DNA of 64,000 nt. Source: Larix kaempferi (Eukaryota > Streptophyta > Pinopsida > Pinales > Pinaceae). The position numbers were made by a program, and so were the translations under genes. A model generated the notes under the pieces. That model ran no database searches and was not told the DNA's origin. It worked only from the letters and a program-made list of their open reading frames with translations. Positions within the stretch are counted from its first letter, which is position 1, and every line of letters begins with the position of its first letter. This document shows, piece after piece, positions 11,101 to 18,474 of this stretch. Location of the stretch: positions 10,423,001 to 10,487,000 of the forward strand of contig BSBM01000994.1 in NCBI GenBank assembly GCA_027924585.1. Direction: 5' to 3'.

Positions 11101-11332
11101 GCATTTAGATCACATGCTCACAGGAAAAATCCTAATGGAGAAAATGTCAGGGGAATTTGAAATTTTAAATATGCTGATTTCAACGTGCGCAAACCTTCTT
11201 CCTATTTCTTATGCAGGTCATATCGAGATGCGAGTCTTGGTGAAGGAAATGACCAGTTATGACTTACCCGCGGCTGATCAGTGGAGTTATGTAGAGAAAT
11301 ACGGAAAGACCAGATATTCCGTTCATACTTAG
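8126..11332 (+). CDS. LTR-encoded 1068-aa protein, function unknown
   Basis: An intact ORF that starts at a true ATG 170 bp after the TATA box and lies wholly inside the 5' LTR. The N-terminal half (residues 1-430) looks globular and contains FPVFPEFVSWCAENY, TGDWFLSKDSTVVRLYGFK and ALEFLRQKL. Residues 440-500 are acidic, with a hydrophobic-acidic run IMIIDDEE (about 475) and a basic patch GKRLKTD (about 487). Residues 625-830 are rich in Lys/Glu/Leu heptads and should form a long coiled coil. Residues 845-1068 are mostly helical. There is no transmembrane segment, signal peptide or retroviral enzyme motif. Plant Ogre/Tat elements can carry an extra ORF before gag, but here it sits within the LTR, so each element has two copies. 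Homology to plant mobile-domain proteins is possible, not shown. RNA binding or particle function would be guesswork. Confidence 0.85.
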   Translation: METVQDIDVFRSKDALEDRDEDVFDTLIRFLVSDVKVKLSELLKEGIDPHRVHQSSLIAFCPDQFPVFPEFVSWCAENYSREEKVVLNSQKTRAICKIEPAEVIRALEIDLPQTLDPEVFSEVSIIENFHHASQSDKEMFLSTCLRPETSLSELPYPLDINLFNENTQLVLTLLAVVLGLDSDLYITEFQLSLLYRISIVQSGIDESQIPRLNFEAFIAERMHDQMVNFSTHRHFRFQAFLMKMIMVSSQEELQFPEIVFATPLENNIFNFINYMLSTIFKMIFGKSLPRLLPEMQVSMQLNTEYATGDWFLSKDSTVVRLYGFKHKPYVLPAFLTLRIFALEFLRQKLIVEDNNFLVHRQATDIKYPFTLGPFTIKNKNAAVYIEKLLKDMNFETDAALEYDPLNIISKRRIEHRIKALNHQTVEGMADRANWLEYKEEIIPDKSDKERSLEEAMAETESEINTALVGSKRPIQDIMIIDDEETEKGKRLKTDESQELTTISEEAKATENEIPEVTVREYNIEETPVGDDVNRPKNFMDVFNEHSKNKQESAKQTSLLFPKVRNISNNEVSLFTSRNIKENSLKFSVVTKNKISEMSVDLSKINAPDKILLHRQVGEVIYSDYLGATLRADKLKNSVDKLNNQLRQEKEENKSRQQQIKKLQMDLTNKDGAAATKLLQEKEEVILTLRRKLKIPDAVLIQGAELTILEKEKEELSNEVNDVTAKLLKLSDEKDYWEKERFILEEQLATARKQLAENSQQQVQTGSEEEKTSVDGISQAMSQISLKDNEIKLLKAEIQKLKEENEAKEKEIKTLQANNQELSSNNKGLAAHATGQAAMQGCKHMVWDQIIKEAEKLRPYLDYIRVKEKVAKDAFDSCRAVRESLNRKPKEIAQRAITFLNSLSEADLTAMNITNRIFVITWARRILGKYSHIENIEAKAGEIRKEVIQFKKQFDKLVNKGFPAFWDENGELIPPNDYKRLLFDIRMDHRKFQHLDHMLTGKILMEKMSGEFEILNMLISTCANLLPISYAGHIEMRVLVKEMTSYDLPAADQWSYVEKYGKTRYSVHT

Positions 11333-11611
11333 ATGTATTTGAAACTCTTGCCATGTGGCAAAATGATGATATCCAAAAGTCTTGCCAAGTGGCAAAAAGA
11401 CTTTTTATTTTAAAATTTGTAATATTATTTGAAAGACAGTTATGGGTTACTCGAAGACGGTTATCTTTTAGTTAAACTTTTTAAATTATTGATTAGAAGA
11501 AGCAGTTATGTGGAACTTCTTCTAAAAATTTTGTATAAAAACAATGGAGGTCATTGTTGAAGGGGTTGGAAATTTTTTGAGAAACAAGTCTGTTTTGAAG
11601 TTTATTTTTGA

Positions 11612-11617
11612 AATAAA
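11612..11617 (+). terminator. Possible poly(A) signal AATAAA in the Tat LTR
   Basis: AATAAA lies about 280 bp after the stop of the LTR ORF. If used in the 3' LTR, the terminal R repeat would be about 3.6 kb and include the whole ORF. A second AATAAA-like site (AAATAAAATC) lies just before the LTR end at about 12205-12215, so the choice is uncertain. Confidence 0.35.
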
Positions 11618-12230
11618 GGCAGTACAGTGATGATACCTATTTTTTGATACAGAGATTCATGAGTTAATCAGTCTTGCAGTCTGTTACTTTCCTTATCCTT
11701 ATATGTGCATGTTTATCTTCTTCGTTATATCTCCCATGGTGTTTTTCTTCTATATTTAAATGAACATTTGAAAATAATTTGAGATTCATACTGGTTATGC
11801 CTCATTTTATTCGCATTTAAATATCCATTTTATTCTCCAAAGTTGACAATAGATTTATCCTGGATAGATACCTGTTGTTGATGGAATGTCTTTATTTCTT
11901 TCTATGTCGCCTGAAAAATCAAATTGACTGTAACATGATTACTATCTTGCCTCTGTGAAAATCTTTATGGTGAAAATCTCTTACTGGTTTATCACACTTT
12001 GAAAACTTTGACTCCATGCCCAATGTTTCTTGTTTACCTTTTCGACCAGAAAATATCTTTCGAGAAGTTTTAAGAAAACCTTTGTATATTTTAGCCTTCA
12101 TATATATATCCTGAGAGAGCCCTCTCTGGTAGAGAAAATGGCTAGTTCTTCTACCTAAAGCTTGGTTTGAAATAGGTTACCTTAGGTCTTATTTTCTTAC
12201 AACCGAAATAAAATCTAAGTGCTAACATTT

Positions 12231-12248
12231 TGGCGCCGTTGCCGGGGA
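12231..12248 (+). other. Primer-binding site for tRNA-Asp
   Basis: TGGCGCCGTTGCCGGGGA, three bases after the 5' LTR, is the complement of the 3' end of plant tRNA-Asp including its CCA. It is the minus-strand priming site of the Tat element. Confidence 0.85.
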
Positions 12249-12399
12249 ACGAAAGTAAAATTTTCCCTGGGAGAAACGACAAAGAAAGCTCAAATTTCTT
12301 GGGCAAAGAAGTTTGAAACAAGTTGGTTGTAGATATTGCCCTGGCGAATTCACTTGTGACAGTGTTTAGAAGTTTTGAGAGTAAGTTGAGAAAGACATT

Positions 12400-15300
12400 G
12401 TGGCTACAAGAAGGAATCCCGGTTCGCAGTTCTTTTCAGGCGTAGATAATCCAGAAAAGCTCCTCAAGACGGAGAAAGTCAAAGGCAAGACGAAAGAAGG
12501 TATTTCTCAGTTTTCGAATATATTCCCTTCTGTGCAAGAACATTTGTTTGAGGAAGAAAATATTGGTTCAAGTGAAAAGATTCTGTTTAGGACCAAGTCA
12601 GATTCTGATTTGAAAGAAACAAAAGTTGATCCACAAAGTTTGTGGGACTATTCTTTAAAATCTGTTTGGGAAAATTTACAAAGATCTGAAAGGAAAGCAC
12701 CTGAAATATCCAAGGCCCAAAGAATACCTGTACAGGGTAATAGACAACAGGCGACGGTAGTTGCACCTTATAATCCACCACCCATGGCTGCCAGATTTGC
12801 TCCTTTGGTTTTGCCAGCAGTTTTACATGATTTGCCTCAAAATTATGCACAGAGAATCTTTACTTTTGATAATGAGGGAAATTATACAGCACAGCAACAT
12901 GTTGATAATTTCAGCGATTTTATTGATTTAGAAGAAGTAGACTTTGATGATGCTAAAATGAGGTTGTTTGCTCAAAGCTTGAGAGGTGAAGTGAAAAAAT
13001 GGTTTAGAGCTTTAGCCGCTGGATCTATTGCAAATTATGATGCCTTTACAACCCTTTTTATTGAAAGGTGGGAAGATCAGAAAAATCCTTCACAGGTATT
13101 GACCCAGTATAACAATCTGAAAAAGGGAGGTTTTGAGTCAGTTCAGGAGTTTTCTGCCAGATTTATGAAAGTCTATAATTCAATCCCTACAGATATAAAA
13201 CCCCCAGTAGGAGCAGCCAAGTTACATTATGCTGATGCTTTTGAGGGTGATTTTTCATGCACATTAAGAGAAAGAAGATCTACTACTTTGGCAATAATGA
13301 TGAAAGATGCAGTAGAAGTTGAGGCTAATATGATGGCTTCTGGGAAAATGAGACATAGAGATATGGATAGAAAGAAAATTAGAGAAGATAATCAAAATGT
13401 AGCTTCTTCTTCTTCTTCCTCCGCAGATATAAAATTCGAAACAATGATGAAAACTATGGAAAAGTTGCTAGAAAGATTAGTAGTGGACAACAAAACTCCA
13501 AATAAGGAACAAACAGAACCTCAAATCACAAACCCGAACTTTAGGAGGCCTTTTGTTCCAGCTGTAAGGCTGAGAGGACAGCCAAACCCAAGGAATGCAG
13601 AAGAAGATCAAGTCCGACCGCCTTTTCCTGAAAATTATATTGCTGGAGAAGCTGAAGCCGAAATGCCTGAAGGAGATATTCGTCATTGTGGCAGTTCTGA
13701 TCCAGAAGTATATTTGACTAAACAGGAGCATGATATGTTCATGGCGGAAGGAGAATGTTGTAGTCTGGAAACAGGAAGTGATCAATACCAGATTGGTTAT
13801 CAAAATGCCATAAACGATCTTCAAAGAAAGATAAATCTGAGGAACCGAGATGTTGTAATTGACAAGGGGAAAGAACCAATAGGCAAGTCAAAAAGAAATG
13901 CTGATAAAGCTTCTACAAGTCAATCTGAACCACAAACTAAAGGAAAAGAAAATGAAGATGTACCCAAGGTGATTCCAGACATTAAGAAAGATCTTATGAA
14001 GGAAAGTGATAAAAATTTGGTTCCTTTCAACATACAGAATGAAATGTCAAAAGTAAAGATTTTAGTACCCTTTAATGAAATACTGAAGAACAAGGAATAC
14101 AAGGAACAAATTTTCAAGATGATGCAGGTAGAAAATCGGGTGGAAGTAGACACTTTGGAATTAGATGATGATAATCCTAATATCTGTTTAGGATCAAGAA
14201 TGGAAGACAATAGTTTGGAAGAAGTTTCTCCTTTCTATGTGAATTTGGATATTCATGGTAAGGTGGTACATAACTGTATGTTGGATTCAGGAGCTTCTCA
14301 TAATTTGATGCCCAAACTTGTAGTAGATTCTTTGGGATTGGAAATCACAAGACCATATGATGACTTATTTTCTTTTGATTCAAGGAAAGTTAAATGTTTA
14401 GGGTTGATTAAAGATTTGACAGTCAATCTCAGTAAAATACCAGCCAAAGGTATCCTCATGGATGTGGTAGTTGCTGATATTCCTGCAAAGTTTGGTATGT
14501 TATTGTCCAGGTCATGGGCTTCAAAGTTAAAGGGGACTCTACAAATGGATATGTCTTTCGCTACTATTCCGGTGTTGGGGGTACACAGAAGATTGTATAC
14601 TGAAAAGAGAGCTTCTTATTTGGTAAGTGATCTAAAAGAACCTGAGAAACATGCCATATATGCTTTAGACACCGATTTGGGTTCTTGCATTTTATACAAT
14701 GATGTTGAATCTAAAGAAAAGATTGATTTAATTGAACCTAAAGAAAATAAGGAGGAAAAATTGTTAAGAGAAAAGATCAGGAAAGAAGGTACTTGGACGA
14801 TGCACTTTGATGGAGCTAGAAGCAGAGAAGGAGCTGGAGCAGGAGTATGGATAATTACCCCTGACAGAGAATTTCTAATGTTTTCTTACCAATTGAATTT
14901 TGAGTGTACCAACAATGTTGCAGAGTATGAGGCCTTAATTCTGGGATTGGATGTGTTGAAGGATTTGAAAGCAAAAAAGATTGAGATATTCGGAGATTCT
15001 GAATTGGTTATAAATCAAGTGAAAGCTATTTATCAGACCAAACACCCAAAAATGAGGTCTTACAGGAATGAAGTGTGGGATTTAGTGGAAAACTTCTTTG
15101 ATGAACATGATGTCATCTCAATTCCCCGAGTTAGCAACACTGTAGCAGATTCTTTAGCCACTGCAGGAGCTGCGTTCAAAACTCCTGTCTTTTCTAAAAA
15201 GGAATATAATATCAAAGTCATACATAGACCATCTATTCCAGACAATGTCAAACATTGGCAGGTCTTTGAAGATGACCAACAGATCAAGCGCTTTTTGGAA

Positions 15301-16233
15301 ATGACAGATGAGTTCAACTACAGATCTATTGATGCAGAAGGTGACGAGATGGGTCCAGATGAAGTGGATTCTCCGGAAGAAGCAGAAAAATTCAAGCAGA
15401 GGATCGGAGGTAAGGATATTATTCAACTAAAGAATAATGTTATCCCTAGAGGTTTAATTCCTTTAGAAAAACTATTTGATAAAAATGATGTGGTAAAGAA
15501 TCCAAAGATTGAACCTAAACCTGAAGATGTAAAAGATTATAATTTGGGTTCTGAAAAAGATCCCAAATTGGTAAAACTTTCAAAGAAATTACCAAGAAAA
15601 GAAGAAGATAAAAGTGTGGAAATAATGAAAAGGTTTTCAGATGTTTTTGCTTGGAGCTATGAGGATTTAAAGGAATATGATATTTCTGTTATACAACATA
15701 CAATCCCAATTAAACCAGGTGAAAAGCCTTTTAAGCAAAAGTTGAGAAGAATAAATCCCAAACTACTGCAAGTGATAGAAAAAGAGGTGAGGAAGTTGTT
15801 TGATGCTAAGATCATTGTGTCTTTGAGGTTTTCCAAGTGGTTAGCAAATTTAGTACCTGTAAGGAAAAAGAATGGAGAAATAAGGCTGTGTGTGGATTCT
15901 AGAAACTTGAACAGAGCTTCTTTGAAAGATAATTATCCACTCCCTAAAATGGACCAGGTTTTACAACAAGTTGTGGGAGCCGAGAGAATTTCCATGCTAG
16001 ATGGTTTTTCAGGTTATAATCAAATCAAAGTTCACCCAGAAGATCAAGAAAAGACTGCTTTTACTACTCCATGGGGGACGTTTATGTACGCCAAAATGCC
16101 ATTTGGTCTAATGAATGCAGGAGCAACATTTCAGAGAGCTATGGATATTGCATTTGCAGACGAAAGAGACAAAATTGTGGTGGTGTACATGGATGATATC
16201 ACTGTTTATTCAAAGAACGCCGCTGATCACTAG
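12400..16233 (+). CDS. Tat gag-protease-aRNase H-RT (5' part of polyprotein)
   Basis: The frame opens after a TAA at 12382. The natural start is probably at 12400, where the codon is GTG followed by GCT: the encoded MATRRNPG-like start and the plant ATGGCT context suggest a lost ATG. The next in-frame ATG is at 12784. Gag spans about residues 128-300 (WFRALAAGSIANYDAF; no zinc knuckle seen). Protease has CMLDSGAS (about 628). An archaeal/plant-type RNase H follows at about 797-920 with HFDGA, NVAEYEAL, FGDSELV and VADSLA, so its four acidic residues are present. RT starts near 1096 and includes VYMDDI (about 1262). TAG at 16231-16233 interrupts RT 13 codons after YMDD, and the same frame continues at once. 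Role: structural protein, maturation, and RNA-to-DNA copying of the element. Confidence 0.9.
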   Translation: MATRRNPGSQFFSGVDNPEKLLKTEKVKGKTKEGISQFSNIFPSVQEHLFEEENIGSSEKILFRTKSDSDLKETKVDPQSLWDYSLKSVWENLQRSERKAPEISKAQRIPVQGNRQQATVVAPYNPPPMAARFAPLVLPAVLHDLPQNYAQRIFTFDNEGNYTAQQHVDNFSDFIDLEEVDFDDAKMRLFAQSLRGEVKKWFRALAAGSIANYDAFTTLFIERWEDQKNPSQVLTQYNNLKKGGFESVQEFSARFMKVYNSIPTDIKPPVGAAKLHYADAFEGDFSCTLRERRSTTLAIMMKDAVEVEANMMASGKMRHRDMDRKKIREDNQNVASSSSSSADIKFETMMKTMEKLLERLVVDNKTPNKEQTEPQITNPNFRRPFVPAVRLRGQPNPRNAEEDQVRPPFPENYIAGEAEAEMPEGDIRHCGSSDPEVYLTKQEHDMFMAEGECCSLETGSDQYQIGYQNAINDLQRKINLRNRDVVIDKGKEPIGKSKRNADKASTSQSEPQTKGKENEDVPKVIPDIKKDLMKESDKNLVPFNIQNEMSKVKILVPFNEILKNKEYKEQIFKMMQVENRVEVDTLELDDDNPNICLGSRMEDNSLEEVSPFYVNLDIHGKVVHNCMLDSGASHNLMPKLVVDSLGLEITRPYDDLFSFDSRKVKCLGLIKDLTVNLSKIPAKGILMDVVVADIPAKFGMLLSRSWASKLKGTLQMDMSFATIPVLGVHRRLYTEKRASYLVSDLKEPEKHAIYALDTDLGSCILYNDVESKEKIDLIEPKENKEEKLLREKIRKEGTWTMHFDGARSREGAGAGVWIITPDREFLMFSYQLNFECTNNVAEYEALILGLDVLKDLKAKKIEIFGDSELVINQVKAIYQTKHPKMRSYRNEVWDLVENFFDEHDVISIPRVSNTVADSLATAGAAFKTPVFSKKEYNIKVIHRPSIPDNVKHWQVFEDDQQIKRFLEMTDEFNYRSIDAEGDEMGPDEVDSPEEAEKFKQRIGGKDIIQLKNNVIPRGLIPLEKLFDKNDVVKNPKIEPKPEDVKDYNLGSEKDPKLVKLSKKLPRKEEDKSVEIMKRFSDVFAWSYEDLKEYDISVIQHTIPIKPGEKPFKQKLRRINPKLLQVIEKEVRKLFDAKIIVSLRFSKWLANLVPVRKKNGEIRLCVDSRNLNRASLKDNYPLPKMDQVLQQVVGAERISMLDGFSGYNQIKVHPEDQEKTAFTTPWGTFMYAKMPFGLMNAGATFQRAMDIAFADERDKIVVVYMDDITVYSKNAADH

Positions 16234-16239
16234 AAACAT

Positions 16240-18324
16240 TTGGAAAGAGTCTTCATAAAATGTAGAAGATTTGGAATTTCATTAAATCCAAAGAAATCGC
16301 ATTTTTGCATGGAAGAAGGAAGGTTATTGGGACACATCATATCCAAAGAAGGAATTAAGATTGATCCAGAGAGAGTATCTGCAATACAAAAGGTGGGAAT
16401 TCCTAGAAGTAAGAAAGAGATTCAGTCATTCATAGGAAGGGTAAATTGGTTGAGGAGGTTCATTCCCAGTTTTGCTGAAATTTTAAGAAATATAACTGAA
16501 ATGTTGAGAAAAGATAAAGAAATTAAATGGAATGAAGAAGCAAGAAAATCCTTTGACAACATCAAGAAGGATTTGACCGAAGCACCGGTGTTAATTAGTC
16601 CAGATTATACAAGGGATTTCATTATGTTTACATATGCATCAGAGCACACAGTGGCTGGAGTATTGTTGCAGAAGAATCAAGAAGGTATAGAACAACCTAT
16701 TGCATTTTTTAGTAAAATTCTGAGAGATGCAGAATTAAAATACAATATCATGGAAAAACAAGCTTATGCTTTGGTGAAAGCATTGAAGGATTTCAGGATA
16801 TATATTTTGCATTCTCATACAATAGCGCATGTTCCATCAGCAGCAGTAAAAGACATTCTTACACAACCAGATCCTGAAGGGAAAAGAGCAAAATGGATAG
16901 CAGTATTGCTGGAATATGACCTGGACATTAAACCCACCAAATTAATAAAATGTCAAGGTTTAGCTAAGATGATGACAGAAACAAATTGGGATTCCCTCAG
17001 TATAAGTTTTATGGCTGAAACTTCGCCCGAAGATGTTCCAAAGTCACCAATAATTGAAGATTTCTCTTTATCTCCCTGGTACTCAGATATTGTATATGTC
17101 TTACAGAATCTCCAAGCACCTGCAGACATGGAAAAAACAAGGGCCAGGTCAGTAAAACTGAAAGCTGCAAAGTTTTGCATATTAGATGGGAATTTGTTTT
17201 GGAAAGATCCAGGAGGAATATTGTTAAATTGTCTTTTAGAGAATGAGGCGCAGCATATTATGGTGGAATTTCATAAAGGTATGTGTGGAGGACATCATTC
17301 ATGGAAGGCTACAGTGAACAAAATTCTTAGAGCTGGTTTTTACTGGCCTAGCATGTATTCCGATGTGTATAAAGAAATAACAAAATGTCATGAATGTCAA
17401 ATTTTCGATGGAAAAAGAGAATTATTGCCATTTCCATTGAAACCTATTTCAGTTGAAGCACCGTTCCAACAGTGGGGGTTAGATTTTATTGGTGAAATTA
17501 ACCCAAATTCTTCAGGACAACACAAGTGGATTTTGACTGCTACTGATTACTTCACAAAATGGATTGAGGCCATACCAACCAGAAATGCTACAGAGACGGT
17601 AATTATGAACTTTTTGGAAGAAAATATTTTGTCCAGGTTTGGTTGCCCTAAAAGGATAGTGACAGATAATGCCCCAGCATTCAAGTCAAAAAGGATGATA
17701 AATTTCTGTCATAAATATCACATACATCTAAATCATTCAACAGCTTATTATCCACAAGGAAATGGATTAGCCGAATCTTCAAATAAAAGTTTGGTGAGAA
17801 TCATAAAGAAGTTGTTAGAGGATAATAAGAGGGCTTGGCACACCAAACTGAAATATGCTCTATGGGCAGACAGAATCAGTACAAAAAGAGCAATTGGCAC
17901 TTCCCCTTTTCAGTTGGTATATGGTACAGAAGTAGTTTTTCCTGTTTCTTTAGGATTGCCAGTCATGAAATTGTTACAAGAAGTTGATGAAGAACCAAAT
18001 CACATGCAAAGAAGAATAAATCAAATGATAGAATTACATGAAGTCAGAGAGAAAGCATATAACAAGACCCAAATACATCAAGAAAAAATGAAAAAAACTT
18101 TTGACAGAAAAGTTAAGGAAAGAGATTTTCAAATAAATGATTTGGTTTTGAAATGGGATTCCAGGAAAGAAGAGCACCATGGAAAGTTTGAACATTTGTG
18201 GAAAGGTCCATATATTATTGCAGGATGCCAAGGAGAAAATGCTTTTATCTTAAAAAATTGCAATGGAGAATTTTATCCGGGAGGGCCAGTAAATGGGAGG
18301 CACCTCAAACATTATTTGTCCTAA
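16240..18324 (+). CDS. Tat RT end-RNase H-integrase (3' part of polyprotein)
   Basis: Same reading frame as the preceding ORF, separated only by the TAG at 16231-16233; there is no frame change. RT thumb (SFIGRVNWLRRFIP) is followed by a gypsy RNase H in which the usual DAS and DH motifs read TYASE and LHSHT, and the last ADALS reads LAKMM. Three of its catalytic Asp residues are therefore gone, leaving only Glu of EKQAYAL. Integrase has HKGMCGGHH...CHECQ (zinc finger), GLDFIG, VTDNAPAF and GLAESSNKS (D, D, E all present). It ends NGRHLKHYLS without a chromodomain, as in Tat elements. The loss of the first RNase H fits with its job being taken over by the upstream archaeal-type domain. Confidence 0.9.
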   Translation: MERVFIKCRRFGISLNPKKSHFCMEEGRLLGHIISKEGIKIDPERVSAIQKVGIPRSKKEIQSFIGRVNWLRRFIPSFAEILRNITEMLRKDKEIKWNEEARKSFDNIKKDLTEAPVLISPDYTRDFIMFTYASEHTVAGVLLQKNQEGIEQPIAFFSKILRDAELKYNIMEKQAYALVKALKDFRIYILHSHTIAHVPSAAVKDILTQPDPEGKRAKWIAVLLEYDLDIKPTKLIKCQGLAKMMTETNWDSLSISFMAETSPEDVPKSPIIEDFSLSPWYSDIVYVLQNLQAPADMEKTRARSVKLKAAKFCILDGNLFWKDPGGILLNCLLENEAQHIMVEFHKGMCGGHHSWKATVNKILRAGFYWPSMYSDVYKEITKCHECQIFDGKRELLPFPLKPISVEAPFQQWGLDFIGEINPNSSGQHKWILTATDYFTKWIEAIPTRNATETVIMNFLEENILSRFGCPKRIVTDNAPAFKSKRMINFCHKYHIHLNHSTAYYPQGNGLAESSNKSLVRIIKKLLEDNKRAWHTKLKYALWADRISTKRAIGTSPFQLVYGTEVVFPVSLGLPVMKLLQEVDEEPNHMQRRINQMIELHEVREKAYNKTQIHQEKMKKTFDRKVKERDFQINDLVLKWDSRKEEHHGKFEHLWKGPYIIAGCQGENAFILKNCNGEFYPGGPVNGRHLKHYLS

Positions 18325-18441
18325 CAGATGGAAGTGAAGGAAAGTTCTTGTACAGTGTAAATATTTCAAAAAAAAAAGAGGAAAAGTTTGAATGTGGCCC
18401 AATGGATCAGGCACTTGGTCTACGATGTTCTTTGCTACCTC

Positions 18442-18474
18442 GCAGGGAGGATAGCATCCCCAGTTGGAGCCAGT
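18442..18474 (+). other. Region expected to hold the Tat polypurine tract
   Basis: The best purine run near the 3' LTR is GCAGGGAGGATAG at about 18442-18454, which is 20 bases short of the LTR start at 18475. The bases directly before the LTR (AGTTGGAGCCAGT) are not a clean purine tract. A longer purine stretch, AAAAAAAAAAGAGGAAAAG, lies at about 18369-18387. The functional site is unclear. Confidence 0.3.

Larger units (their letters stand above)
7181..12227 (+). repeat. 5' LTR of the Tat element (5047 bp)
   Basis: Begins TGTTGACACC and ends GTGCTAACA; matches 18475-23521 base for base in length. U3 (about 800 bp, GC-richer, with G-boxes) is followed by a TATA box at 7948 and then the 1068-codon ORF. 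An AATAAA lies at 11612, and about 600 bp of non-coding, T-rich sequence precede the LTR end. Confidence 0.97.

Noticed and set aside
18036-18231. Chromodomain expected after the Tat integrase
   Set aside because: The frame ends NGRHLKHYLS with no chromodomain motif; its absence is normal for the Tat lineage.
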